Shown: positions 1 through 7,919 of the stretch, one piece after another
Numbering within the stretch: position 1 is the first letter of the stretch
Layout of the letters: every line of letters begins with the position of its first letter
Assembly: GCA_963756455.1 (NCBI GenBank)
Contig: CAVWNC010000003.1
Span: forward strand, 1,178,001-1,242,000
Direction: 5' to 3'
From: DASQPA01 sp963756455
Lineage (GTDB): Bacteria > Acidobacteriota > Thermoanaerobaculia > Multivoradales > UBA5704
Length of the DNA: 64,000 bases
Notes under the pieces: generated by a model
Seen by the model: the letters and a program-made list of their open reading frames with translations, nothing else
Database searches by the model: none
Told to the model about the DNA's origin: nothing
Position numbers and translations under genes: made by a program

Positions 1-159
1 GGTCGGATCGGCGTGGACGGCGGACTGCCGGCAGGCCGGGCAGCGGTCCAGGTGCTCCAGGGCTTCCTGCCAGCCGGCGGGCTCGGTCGTCTGGGGCCCT
101 TCGTGCCGGTAGGCGGCGAGTTGGCGCCAGTCGGGACAGCTCTGCGTTTTGGCGGTCAT
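1..159 (-). CDS. Anti-sigma factor, zinc-finger N-terminus (partial, runs off the window)
   Basis: The first 53 residues of a minus-strand protein are visible and the rest lies before base 1. A short N-terminal stretch contains Cys8, then an H-x3-C-x2-C motif (HLDRCPAC), the signature of zinc-finger anti-sigma (ZAS/mycofactocin-type zf-HC2) domains that sequester ECF sigma factors. The ATG at 159 overlaps the TGA of the upstream sigma gene by 4 bp (ATGA), so the two are translationally coupled, as expected for a cognate sigma/anti-sigma pair. Any transmembrane or sensor domain lies outside the window. The anti-sigma call rests on the motif plus gene order. Confidence 0.75.
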   Translation of the reverse strand, partial: MTAKTQSCPDWRQLAAYRHEGPQTTEPAGWQEALEHLDRCPACRQSAVHADPT

Positions 160-836
160 AGCGCCTCCTCCATGCTGCCGTTCGTCTGCACCCACCCGGC
201 GGCATACTCCGGATAGCGCTTGACCAGCTCGCGGCGAAGGAGCTTTCTGGCGTTGAACAGGTGATTGCGGACCGTCGACTCCCGGCACCCGACGATCTCG
301 GCCACCTCTTGGGAGGAGAGGCCCTCGACCTCGCGGAGGAGGAAGACCAGGCGCTGCTTCTCGGAGAGATCGGTCGACAGCTCGCGGAAGATGGCCGCCA
401 CCTCGCCCTGCTGCAGGCGGGAGAGGTCGCGCTGGGCGCGGCCGTCGGCCACTTGGCGCAGGTGCTGGCGGACCGGCTCGGCGCTCTTCTCCCGGCTCCG
501 CCGCGACCGCAGGTGGTCGATCGCCAGGTTGCTCGCGATGCGGTAGATCCAGGTGTTCGGGCTGAAGCGGTCGTCGTAGCGGGTACGGTTCTCCCAGACC
601 TTGAAGAACGTCACCTGGACGACGTCGCGCGCCTCCTCGGCATCGCCCAGGATGCGGCCGGTGAGCTGGAGGAGCGGCTTGGTTTTCCGCCCGATGAGCT
701 CGTTGAGGGCCGCCTCGCTCCCGCCTTTCAAGGCGTGGAGGAGGTCGCGGTCGGAGGCGTCCGCCCAGATGGGACGCTGTCCGCGCTCGTGGCGGTCGTT
801 GCGGTCGTGGCGGTCGGTGTAGACAAGCTCTAGCAT
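156..836 (-). CDS. ECF-family RNA polymerase sigma factor
   Basis: A 226-residue sigma-70-family ECF factor that would direct RNA polymerase to a stress regulon. Region 2 is clear (DAEEARDVVQVTFFKVWEN, then FSPNTWIYRIASNLAIDHLR), and region 4 carries a helix-turn-helix (LSSQEVAEIVGCRESTVRNH). I chose the ATG at 836 because the reading frame continues far upstream only as antisense of waaA. The N-terminus is low-complexity (TDRHDRNDRHER) and comes from four near-identical 9-bp DNA units at about 785-822. The gene overlaps the anti-sigma gene by 4 bp and is divergent from waaA across a 99-bp gap that must hold both promoters. Confidence 0.9.
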   Translation of the reverse strand: MLELVYTDRHDRNDRHERGQRPIWADASDRDLLHALKGGSEAALNELIGRKTKPLLQLTGRILGDAEEARDVVQVTFFKVWENRTRYDDRFSPNTWIYRIASNLAIDHLRSRRSREKSAEPVRQHLRQVADGRAQRDLSRLQQGEVAAIFRELSTDLSEKQRLVFLLREVEGLSSQEVAEIVGCRESTVRNHLFNARKLLRRELVKRYPEYAAGWVQTNGSMEEAL

Positions 837-935
837 CGTGTCTGGTATACGGCCCGGGTCTCGGGTACGTCTAGCGGCGGTTGAGACACCCCTGCCGGAC
901 GGAGCGCATACGAGGCCATTATACTGCCGGCCGAG

Positions 936-2261
936 ATGCGGTCCCTCTTCTGGGTTTTTTATCAGCTTGCGACAGCCCTGGCGCTGCTCCTGGCTGGGCC
1001 TTTTCTCCTCCTCCGCCGGGGGAGCCACTACCTGTCCGTCCTCCCCGCCCGCCTCTGGGGACCGTCCCCCCGACAGGACACTTCCCCTGGGAAGAGACGA
1101 GAGGGGCGACTCTGGATCCACGCTGTGTCGGTAGGGGAGGTCGGGGTGGCGGCGACCCTCGCCCGCGCCCTCCCCGCCGCGCTCCCCCTGGTCGTCACGA
1201 CGGTCACCCCCACCGGCCAGGCGCGGGCGCGAGCGGCGTTTGCCGGCAGTCCCGGCAGCTCCAGCCGGGACCGAACGGACGTCGCCTACCTCCCCTTCGA
1301 GCTGGGCTTCGCCGTCCGCCGCTTCTTCGCCCGCTTCCAGCCGAGCGCCCTCCTCCTCGTCGAGGGGGACCTCTGGCCGCTCGTCCTCCGCGAGGCCCGC
1401 CTTCGTCGCCTCCCCATCTTCGTCGTCAATGGCCGGGTCTCCGACCGCAGCTTCCGACGCATGCGCCGCCTGCGGCCCTTCCTCGGTCCCCTCCTCTCGA
1501 GCGTCGACCGCTTCGGGGTGCAGACCGCGGAAGACCGCGACAAGCTTCTCCATCTCGGGGTGCCCGCCGAACGGGTGACGGTGACCGGCAATCTCAAGTA
1601 CGAGTCCCCCGAGCCCGAGAGGAAGCCGGCCCTGGAGGCGGACCTGGCGAAGCTCGCCGCCGGCCGGCCCCTCCTCCTCGCCGGCTCGACCATGGCGGGG
1701 GAGGAAGAGCAGGTGCTCGACGCCTTCGTACGGCTCGGCGGCGGCGCCCGCGCCCTCCTCCTCCTCGCTCCCCGCCACCCCGAGCGCTGGGACGAGGTCG
1801 AGCGCCTGCTCGCCGCGCGCGGGCTCCCTAGGCTGCGGCGCAGTCAACTCGGGGCGTCCCCCTCTCCGGGACCCGCCGTCGTCCTCTTAGATAGCCTGGG
1901 AGAGCTCGCCGGCCTCTACTCCCAGGCGTCGGCGGCCTTCGTGGGGGGGACCCTGGTGCCGACCGGCGGCCACAACCCCCTGGAGCCGGCGCGCTTCGGG
2001 GTGCCGACCGCGGTCGGCCCGGCGATGCACAACTTCCGCGACATGGCAGAGCGCTTCGACGCCGCCGGGGCCTGGCGCCGGGTGACGGACGCCGCCGGCC
2101 TCGCCGACGCCTGGAGCACCTGGCTTGCCGATCCGGCCGCCGGCCAGGCGGTGGGAGCGCGCGCCCGGCAGCTCGTTGAGGACAACCGCGGCTCCCTCGC
2201 CGCCACCTTGGCCCTTCTCCGCCCGGTGCTCGACGAGATCGGCAAGGGGGTGCCGTCCTGA
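936..2261 (+). CDS. waaA: 3-deoxy-D-manno-octulosonic acid (Kdo) transferase
   Basis: A 441-residue GT-B glycosyltransferase that adds Kdo from CMP-Kdo to lipid A precursor on the cytoplasmic face of the inner membrane. An N-terminal hydrophobic anchor (about residues 5-25) is followed by the family's conserved segments: HAVSVGE near residue 60, the TTVTPTGQARA region, FVVNGRVSDRSF, GNLKYE, and the C-terminal FVGGTLVPTGGHNPLEPA block that contacts the nucleotide sugar. The length matches the family (about 420-440). It is first in an operon with lpxK and the LpxL-like gene; its TGA overlaps the lpxK ATG by one base (TGATG). Whether it adds one or two Kdo residues cannot be read from the sequence. 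Confidence 0.92.
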   Translation: MRSLFWVFYQLATALALLLAGPFLLLRRGSHYLSVLPARLWGPSPRQDTSPGKRREGRLWIHAVSVGEVGVAATLARALPAALPLVVTTVTPTGQARARAAFAGSPGSSSRDRTDVAYLPFELGFAVRRFFARFQPSALLLVEGDLWPLVLREARLRRLPIFVVNGRVSDRSFRRMRRLRPFLGPLLSSVDRFGVQTAEDRDKLLHLGVPAERVTVTGNLKYESPEPERKPALEADLAKLAAGRPLLLAGSTMAGEEEQVLDAFVRLGGGARALLLLAPRHPERWDEVERLLAARGLPRLRRSQLGASPSPGPAVVLLDSLGELAGLYSQASAAFVGGTLVPTGGHNPLEPARFGVPTAVGPAMHNFRDMAERFDAAGAWRRVTDAAGLADAWSTWLADPAAGQAVGARARQLVEDNRGSLAATLALLRPVLDEIGKGVPS

Positions 2262-3322
2262 TGGCGCTCTCCGCGCCGCCACCGCCGCCGGTCTCCCCCT
2301 GGCAGCAGATCTACGGCGGCCTCCATGGCCTCCGCCGTCGCTGGTATCGGACGCGGGCGAAGCGGCTCCCCCGACCGGTCGTCTCGATCGGCAATCTCCA
2401 TTTCGGGGGGACGGGCAAGACCCCGATGACCGCCGCCCTGGCCGCCCATCTCCGCGACCGCGGCTTCGCCGTCTGCATTCTCTCCCGCGGCTACGGCAGC
2501 CGGGAGGTGCGAGGAGTCCGGGTGGTGAGCACGGGAGGCGGGCCGCTCCTCGGGCCTGAAGTCGCCGGGGACGAGCCGGTGCTCCTCGCCGGCGAGCTGC
2601 CGGGGGTGGCCGTGGTCGTCGTTCCCGACCGCTACGCGGGCGGCCTCCATGCCCTAAACCATCTTCAGCCGCCGCCGGACCTCTTCCTTCTAGATGATGG
2701 CTTCTCCCATTTGGGCCTCGCCCGCGACCTCGACCTCCTCGTCTTTCCGGCCGCCGATCCCTGGGCTGGAGGCCGCCTCCTCCCCGGCGGCCGGCTCCGA
2801 GAGCCGCTCGGGGCGGTCTCCCGGGCGAACGCGGCGATCCTCACCGGGGTCGCTCCCGAGACGACGCTGGGAGCGGGCGATGCCCTCGCCCAGGCGCTCC
2901 GGCCGCGCGGCTTCACCGGCCCCGGCTTCGCGAGCGTCACCCGTCCGGGAGCGCCGCGGCGAGAGGACGGCGCGCCGCTCGCGCCGGGAGAGAAAGTCTT
3001 CCTGGTGAGCGCCATAGCGAGGCCCGAAGGGTTCGCCGCCCAGGTGAGAAAGCTCGGCTTCGAGATCGCCGGAGAGCTCGCCTTCCCCGACCACCACCCC
3101 TACCCAGCCCCGAGCCTAGCCCGCATCGCCGCCGCCTACCGGGCGAGCGGAGCCGCCGCCGTCCTGATGACCGCGAAAGACCGGGTGAAGCTCCAAGGAC
3201 GCCTCGACCTCCCCTCGGCTGAAATCGCCGAGCTGCCCATCCAGGCCGAGCCCGAGCCCGCCTTCTGGAGCTGGCTGGACGCCGAGATCGACCGGCTCAC
3301 CCCGAGGGTTTCCTGCCCATGA
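2261..3322 (+). CDS. lpxK: Tetraacyldisaccharide 4'-kinase
   Basis: A 353-residue inner-membrane-associated kinase that phosphorylates the 4' position of the lipid A disaccharide precursor. The P-loop is visible as GNLHFGGTGKTP at about residues 43-54, followed by LSRGYGS and the DGFSHLGLARDLDLL block containing the family's conserved acidic/His residues. The C-terminus has the usual FPDHHPY and VLMTAKDRVKL segments. Length is normal. Coupled to waaA (1-bp overlap) and to the next acyltransferase (ATGA overlap), so lipid A phosphorylation, Kdo addition and late acylation are encoded in one transcript. Confidence 0.93.
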   Translation: MALSAPPPPPVSPWQQIYGGLHGLRRRWYRTRAKRLPRPVVSIGNLHFGGTGKTPMTAALAAHLRDRGFAVCILSRGYGSREVRGVRVVSTGGGPLLGPEVAGDEPVLLAGELPGVAVVVVPDRYAGGLHALNHLQPPPDLFLLDDGFSHLGLARDLDLLVFPAADPWAGGRLLPGGRLREPLGAVSRANAAILTGVAPETTLGAGDALAQALRPRGFTGPGFASVTRPGAPRREDGAPLAPGEKVFLVSAIARPEGFAAQVRKLGFEIAGELAFPDHHPYPAPSLARIAAAYRASGAAAVLMTAKDRVKLQGRLDLPSAEIAELPIQAEPEPAFWSWLDAEIDRLTPRVSCP

Positions 3323-4221
3323 AGAATGCCCCCGTCCGTCACCGGGTGGAGCAGGCCCTCTACCTGACCTTGAAGGGTTTCCTCCGCGCGCTCCCGCACG
3401 CCACCGCCCGTGGCATGGGCGAGCGCCTCGGCGCTCTCGCCCACCGGCTCGACCGCCGGCACCGCGACGTGGCCCTCCGGAACCTCGCCCTCGCCTGGCC
3501 GGAGATGGACGAGCCCACCCGCCGGACCGTGGTCGCCGCCTGCTTCCGCCACTTCGGAGGCGCCCTGACCGATCTCGTCTCCTCCTCCCGCTTCACCCAG
3601 GAGGAGCTCTGCCAGCGCTTCACCTACGAAGGCTGGGAGAACTTGGAAACCGCCGCCGCCGCCGGTCGCGGGGTCTTCGTCCTCTCCGCCCACCTGGGCT
3701 ACTGGGAGATCGCCGCCCTCCCCGTCGGCCTCTACAAAGGCCCCATGCACGTCGTCGCCCGGCCCGCCGACAATCCGTACCTGGAAACCGAGCTCGCCCA
3801 CCTCCGCACTCGCTTCGGCAATGGCATCCTCCACAAGCACGGAGCCGCCCGCCGCATGCTCCAGATCCTCCGCGACCGCGGCCGCATCGCCATCCTGATC
3901 GACCAGCGAGTGCAAGAGAAGGAAGGCATCGAAGTCCCCTTCTTCGGCCACCCCGCCCTCACCACCCCCATCCTCGCCCGCATGTCGCTCCGCACCGGCA
4001 CCCCCGTCGTCGCCTGCTTCGGCATCCCCACCCCCGGCGGAACCTACCGTTTCGTGGCCCGGCCGCCGATCTTCCCCGAGGGCGGGGGAGAAGAAGCGGT
4101 CCAGGAGCTCACCCGCCGGTATTTAGAGGCGTTGGAACAGGAGATCCGGTTGCATCCCGAGATGTGGCTTTGGATGCACCGCCGGTGGGCTAAGGGGCGG
4201 AGGGGTAGGGAGAGCGCTTAG
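3319..4221 (+). CDS. Lipid A late acyltransferase, LpxL/HtrB family
   Basis: A 300-residue LpxL/LpxM-family acyltransferase expected to transfer an acyl chain from acyl-ACP to Kdo-lipid A in the inner membrane. The catalytic HX4(D/E) motif is seen as SAHLGYWEI near residue 117. Further conserved segments are the ARPADNPYLE region, DQRVQEKEGIEVPFFG, and the C-terminal PEMWLWMHRRWKG-like end. The start ATG overlaps the lpxK stop (ATGA). The position in the waaA-lpxK operon supports the role. I cannot tell LpxL from LpxM or from a related lysophospholipid acyltransferase, so no symbol is given. The last 4 bases overlap the end of the convergent small gene. Confidence 0.85.
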   Translation: MKNAPVRHRVEQALYLTLKGFLRALPHATARGMGERLGALAHRLDRRHRDVALRNLALAWPEMDEPTRRTVVAACFRHFGGALTDLVSSSRFTQEELCQRFTYEGWENLETAAAAGRGVFVLSAHLGYWEIAALPVGLYKGPMHVVARPADNPYLETELAHLRTRFGNGILHKHGAARRMLQILRDRGRIAILIDQRVQEKEGIEVPFFGHPALTTPILARMSLRTGTPVVACFGIPTPGGTYRFVARPPIFPEGGGEEAVQELTRRYLEALEQEIRLHPEMWLWMHRRWAKGRRGRESA

Positions 4222-4487
4222 AGCGCGGAACGGCGCCGGATCTCCACATACTCCGCGCCGCTCTGCCCTTCGCGCTCTTCACCCCAGGCACCGATCTCGG
4301 GGGACGAGGCGATCTCTTCCGCGGTGAGTCCTGCTCCGTTCAAGTCTTCGTCCGTCAATTCGAGGTCATCCTCGAAGAGAGGCTCCAGGGTCACGGTGAC
4401 TCGGCCACGGGGCAACTCAGGCGGCAGATCAACGAGCAGGCGCCCGTCTTCAGTGATTTCGCCTTCCACTCTTAGCGTGGTCTTCAT
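4218..4487 (-). CDS. Small acidic protein, antitoxin-like (orphan)
   Basis: An 89-residue acidic protein. The N-terminal half has the pattern of small beta-strand DNA-binding antitoxin-type proteins (KTTLRVEGEITEDGRLLVD, then PRGRVTVTLEP), followed by an acidic linker (LTDEDLNGAGLTAEEIASS) of the kind that often lies just before a toxin-binding tail. No toxin gene follows: its 3' end runs 4 bp into the convergent lpxL-like gene. It could be an orphan antitoxin or a small regulator. The family resemblance is from pattern only. Confidence 0.5.
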   Translation of the reverse strand: MKTTLRVEGEITEDGRLLVDLPPELPRGRVTVTLEPLFEDDLELTDEDLNGAGLTAEEIASSPEIGAWGEEREGQSGAEYVEIRRRSAL

Positions 4488-4582
4488 AGCGTGCCTGCCG
4501 CGAGCAAACTACCACGGCTCGGTGATGAACGAAGAGCATGCCCTCAACCTATGGACCCAGGGACACAGCAGAATAGAGCTTC

Positions 4583-5374
4583 ATGGCGACGCTCAACAGG
4601 AAGGCCCAGGCTTCCCGCTGGAGAGACCTAAGGTTCTGGAGGTGGTCGCAACTCGTGGGAGGCGTCTTGCTCGGATGCGCTTTGACGCTTCTGGTGCCCT
4701 GGCTAACCAAGACACTCTCGAATCTACCCTCCCGAGAGGGAACAAGCCGCCTCGTGGGGAAGCTCGGCGCCGCGCGTCTCACGTTGGGGCGATTGGCAAG
4801 TCAGACTGCCTATGCGCACTATCCAACCCCGATCGATAGGCAGACCCAGCAGGAGTTCGCCCGTCTTTGTAGAATGCTTCCTACCCCAGTTACCTCGCCT
4901 ACCTCAAGCGATCTCCACGATAGGGCGCTTTGCGCTCTAGCTGGCAAGAATATCGATGCGGCGGCAGCGGATCTGGAAGAGGCCGTCCATCTCGCACCTG
5001 GCAATGCAACCCTCCTGTCTGACCTGTCGGCTCTCTACGGCGAGCGCGCCGCCGTCGAGGATCATCCCGAAGACTATGCAGCGGCATTAGAGATGGCGGA
5101 GAGAGCAGTAGCCATTGCCCCCAAGCTGCCCGAAGCCGTCTTTAATCGTGCCACCGCGTTGGAACACCTATTTCTCTACTCAGAGGCAAGGGTATCGTGG
5201 CAGCGATACCTTGAGATCGACGGAAAGTCGCGATGGACCGAAGAGGTCCAGTTACATTTTTCAATAGCAAGTATGCGACGTCAGCATGACGGTAATTTAG
5301 CCCACTTGCTAAACCTACCGCTCTACTTCATCTCTCCGGTGGTAGTCCACTACTTGCAGGGAGGCTTTTCTTAA
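4583..5374 (+). CDS. TPR-containing membrane-anchored protein, possibly truncated
   Basis: A 263-residue protein with one transmembrane segment (about residues 24-42, LVGGVLLGCALTLLVPWL), then a helical region with tetratricopeptide-like repeats (LHDRALCALAGKNIDAAAADLEEAVHLAPGN, and PEAVFNRATALEHLFLYSEARVSWQRYLEIDG). This resembles the N-terminal scaffold of acidobacterial TPR proteins that continue into a CHAT-type peptidase domain. Here the similarity ends at about residue 235 and the last 30 residues look unrelated. No CHAT domain is visible downstream, so I suspect a truncated remnant. It lies in the AT-richer island. Partner and substrate are unknown. Confidence 0.6.
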   Translation: MATLNRKAQASRWRDLRFWRWSQLVGGVLLGCALTLLVPWLTKTLSNLPSREGTSRLVGKLGAARLTLGRLASQTAYAHYPTPIDRQTQQEFARLCRMLPTPVTSPTSSDLHDRALCALAGKNIDAAAADLEEAVHLAPGNATLLSDLSALYGERAAVEDHPEDYAAALEMAERAVAIAPKLPEAVFNRATALEHLFLYSEARVSWQRYLEIDGKSRWTEEVQLHFSIASMRRQHDGNLAHLLNLPLYFISPVVVHYLQGGFS

Positions 5375-5629
5375 TCAGAATGACTTTAGCTCGGCGTGAA
5401 ATTAGTTTGATCGACTCTACCTTGAAGGAACCGCAGAGCGAGCTCGAGATACTTAGAGCCTTTAATGACCCATGGCTTCCATCGTATAAGTCTCCTATAG
5501 ATGAGACGGCTCCACGACTAACGTTGCAGGACGCGCTCTTATCACCTGGGCGCGGTCGCAAAACCGTCGAACCATGCGATCCCGACGACCAGTGGGATCT
5601 AAGCTCACTTCCCAAGGTGGGACAGCTGA

Positions 5630-5751
5630 CTACAGAATTCCGAGAGGTGGTCTGTAGATATCAAGGAAACGATATCGCAGGAGTGCAAACGGGCAGCAGA
5701 CCGCAAAGGCGAGCAGGAACAGCCGACAGCCGATCGAAATCTTTTTCATGC
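5630..5751 (-). CDS. Short hydrophobic peptide or truncated gene start
   Basis: A 40-codon reading frame begins with two lysines followed by a hydrophobic, cysteine-containing stretch (CRLFLLAFAVCCPFALL) like a signal anchor. It has a GAGGAG ribosome-binding site that overlaps the stop codon of the preceding glycosyltransferase gene, 9 bp upstream, so it looks like the next cistron of that operon. The frame stops where the AT-richer island begins. It may be the surviving start of a longer gene cut off at the island boundary, or a genuine tiny membrane protein. Confidence 0.3.
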
Positions 5752-5760
5752 GGAGGCTCC

Positions 5761-7398
5761 TCAAGGGTTCTGGTACACGAAAATCCCCCCGCCCAACTCC
5801 GCCACCCGCGGCGACCGTCCCACCCAGCGGAACGCTCCAGGAGGGATCGGCAGGATGTGCCCGTTGGCGTAGGTCGCGTAGGGATAGCCGTGGAGAAAGT
5901 TCGCCGAGACCGCGATAGGGCCCGGGCGGCTGGGATCGGGGAACTCCCAGTGGATGCCGTAGATCGCGGGGTCGACGTGGCCGAAGTAGGCGAGGTCGAT
6001 CTTCTGAAGGCCCTCGTGGTCCATGTAGCGTTTGAGGCGCTTCAAGCCCTGGCCCCAATCGAGATTCGAGTCGAGGAGGATACGATCCCCCTGGCCGCCT
6101 GCTAGGACGTTGAAATAGTCGAGAGTGTCCGGCGTCGCGGCCAGCACCGAAAGGGGATAGATCGCGAGACAGGCGAGCCCGGCGACGCGCAGGGTTCGGC
6201 CGCGGGCGGCAAACCATGGCACGAGCCGGCCGGCGTAGATACAGGCGAGCGGCAGGATGGGCAGCACGTAGCGGATGCCGTAGTCCACCCGGCTGAGCAG
6301 CGAGAACGCGAGGAAGAGAGCGACGGCCGGAAGCCAGAGAAATAGCTGGCCTCGCACCTCCTTGGCGCGGGCGAAGGGCGCGAGGAGAACGGCGAGCAGG
6401 AGGAGAAGCGGGCTCTTGTAGAGAAGGGTGATCAGGTAATAGGCCTTGAAACCCTGCCGGGACCAGCGTCCGAAAAGGTAATTCGGATACTCCCCCGTCT
6501 CGTTGATGAGTTGGAGATCGTCCACGCCCTGGAGGTACGGGGCCGGGAGCGGTGCCGGCAGGCCGGGGAGCAGCGAAGCCACCCGCGCCATCGAGCGGCT
6601 TTCAAAATGGAAATCCCGCAGCGGCCGTCCCACTCCCTGGAAGAGGTAGCCCAGATCGATCACGAGGAGGCTCAGGAGAACGATCGCCGCGAGCGAAGCG
6701 AGATTCCGACCGAGCTGTTTCCTCCCGTCCTGGCGGACCTCCAGCGGAATCAGAACCAGGATCAAGAAGATCGGGTAGAGCAGAATCCCTGTGAACTTGG
6801 AAAGCTCTGCCGCGCCTAAGGCGAGGCCGCAGAGCACCAGCCGGCGCCGCGTCGGTTTTCGGAGGTAGCGATAGAGTCGATAGAGCGCGAGCACCGTGAA
6901 GAAAGCCGATCCCAGGTCGACGGTCGCCAAATGCGCGTGGGCCACGATCGACGGACAGAAAACGAAGAGGATCAAGGCGACGAGCCCCGCCCCCGTCCCG
7001 TAAAGCTCGCGCGCCCAACGGTACACGAGGAGGCCGGTCAACACCCCGAGGAGCACGATGGGGAGCCGGCCCAGGAGGAAAACCCGATCGTAGATCGCCC
7101 GGTTGCGCTCCATGAAGTCCGTGCCGAAAACCCACGGGAACCAGCCGGTGTTCTGCACCCGGACCGCGGTGTCGACCGCGGGATGGATCAGGAAAAGCGG
7201 GAGGGCGGAGAGGAGCTTGACGAGCGGCGGGTTCTGCGGGAAGAGGGCGAAGTTGCCGGTCTGCCAGTAGTACCAACCCGAGGGCAGGTGGGCGAATTCG
7301 TCGACGGTCGGGGTGTCCCAGAGGAGGCCGTGAGCGCAGAGGAGGACGAAGGCGGCGAGGAGGAGGGGGACGGCCCAGCGGTGCGGGGCGTTGGGCAT
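5761..7398 (-). CDS. PMT/ArnT-like (GT39-type) integral membrane glycosyltransferase
   Basis: A 545-residue polytopic membrane protein of the dolichyl-phosphate-mannose mannosyltransferase / ArnT superfamily (GT-C fold), which transfers sugars from polyprenyl-phosphate donors on the outer face of the cytoplasmic membrane. The first periplasmic loop carries the acidic motif TPTVDEFAHLPSGWYYW expected to hold the catalytic aspartate (D-E), followed by many hydrophobic helices and a soluble C-terminal domain of about 120 residues (LDSNLDWGQGLKRLKRYM). I chose the ATG at 7398 because it overlaps the carrier-protein stop (TGATG); the frame continues upstream only as antisense. Acceptor and sugar are unknown. 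Confidence 0.82.
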   Translation of the reverse strand: MPNAPHRWAVPLLLAAFVLLCAHGLLWDTPTVDEFAHLPSGWYYWQTGNFALFPQNPPLVKLLSALPLFLIHPAVDTAVRVQNTGWFPWVFGTDFMERNRAIYDRVFLLGRLPIVLLGVLTGLLVYRWARELYGTGAGLVALILFVFCPSIVAHAHLATVDLGSAFFTVLALYRLYRYLRKPTRRRLVLCGLALGAAELSKFTGILLYPIFLILVLIPLEVRQDGRKQLGRNLASLAAIVLLSLLVIDLGYLFQGVGRPLRDFHFESRSMARVASLLPGLPAPLPAPYLQGVDDLQLINETGEYPNYLFGRWSRQGFKAYYLITLLYKSPLLLLLAVLLAPFARAKEVRGQLFLWLPAVALFLAFSLLSRVDYGIRYVLPILPLACIYAGRLVPWFAARGRTLRVAGLACLAIYPLSVLAATPDTLDYFNVLAGGQGDRILLDSNLDWGQGLKRLKRYMDHEGLQKIDLAYFGHVDPAIYGIHWEFPDPSRPGPIAVSANFLHGYPYATYANGHILPIPPGAFRWVGRSPRVAELGGGIFVYQNP

Positions 7399-7919
7399 CA
7401 CTCCATCTCGAACAGCGGGTCGCCACCCTCGACCGCCTGGCCGGGCTGGACGAAGAGGGTCTTCAGCACTCCGTCGTGCTCGGCTCCGATCTCGTTCTGC
7501 ATCTTCATCGCTTCGAGGACGACGATCCCCTGGCCGGTCGTGACCGTCTGGCCGGCCTCGGCGAGCACCGCCACCACCCGGCCCGGCATGTAGGCAGTCA
7601 CCCGCTGGCGGCGGCGGGCGGCCTTGCCGCCGCTCGACTGCTGGGCGAGGAAGGTTAGGGGATCGAGCACCTCGACCGACGTCGAACGTCCCTCGGCGTG
7701 CACCTCGTACCGTTCCCCGCCACGGGGGCGGACGGAGACCTCGTGCTGCTGCCCTTCCAACCGAAGGCTCCAGGCGCCGTTCGGCAGATCGGCTGCATCG
7801 ATCACGTAGGTACGTTCCCCGATGCGGATCTCGTGAGTGCCTGGAGAGCGAGCCGCGCCGTCGAGCCGGCGGACCTGCATCCGCTCCTCGCGGTCGCCGG
7901 AACGAACGATCACTTCCAT
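7398..7919 (-). CDS. Biotin carboxyl carrier protein (acyl-CoA carboxylase type)
   Basis: A 173-residue carrier with an N-terminal beta-rich region and a C-terminal biotinyl/lipoyl domain. The biotin attachment motif EAMKM places the biotinylated lysine at residue 139, flanked by the usual MPGRVVAVLAEAGQTV and VQPGQAVEGGDPLFEME hairpins. It overlaps the end of the biotin carboxylase gene by 10 bp, so the two form a carboxylase half-complex. No carboxyltransferase subunit is in the window, so the substrate (acetyl-, propionyl- or another acyl-CoA) cannot be named. Confidence 0.88.
   Translation of the reverse strand: MEVIVRSGDREERMQVRRLDGAARSPGTHEIRIGERTYVIDAADLPNGAWSLRLEGQQHEVSVRPRGGERYEVHAEGRSTSVEVLDPLTFLAQQSSGGKAARRRQRVTAYMPGRVVAVLAEAGQTVTTGQGIVVLEAMKMQNEIGAEHDGVLKTLFVQPGQAVEGGDPLFEME

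Larger units (their letters stand above)
4488..5760. other. AT-richer island between the lipid A operon and the glycosyltransferase operon
   Basis: Base composition drops visibly here compared with both flanks; long stretches such as 5280-5480 are near 45-50% GC against roughly 70% outside. Codon use is correspondingly different (many A/T-ending codons). It holds one convincing gene (4583-5374), a further open stretch from 5380 that runs into antisense of the next gene and that I cannot confirm as coding, and the small reverse-strand frame at 5630-5751. No transposase, integrase, tRNA or terminal repeat is visible. The simplest reading is transferred or decaying DNA. Confidence 0.5.

Noticed and set aside
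837..1847. Long upstream extension of the sigma-factor frame on the minus strand
   Set aside because: It is antisense of waaA and consists of low-complexity Glu/Gly/Arg sequence; such open antisense frames are expected at this GC content.
5380..6105. Plus-strand frame after the TPR gene as a separate gene
   Set aside because: The last half is antisense to the glycosyltransferase gene; the first 80 codons have no recognisable domain and no good ribosome-binding site. Coding remains possible but unsupported.
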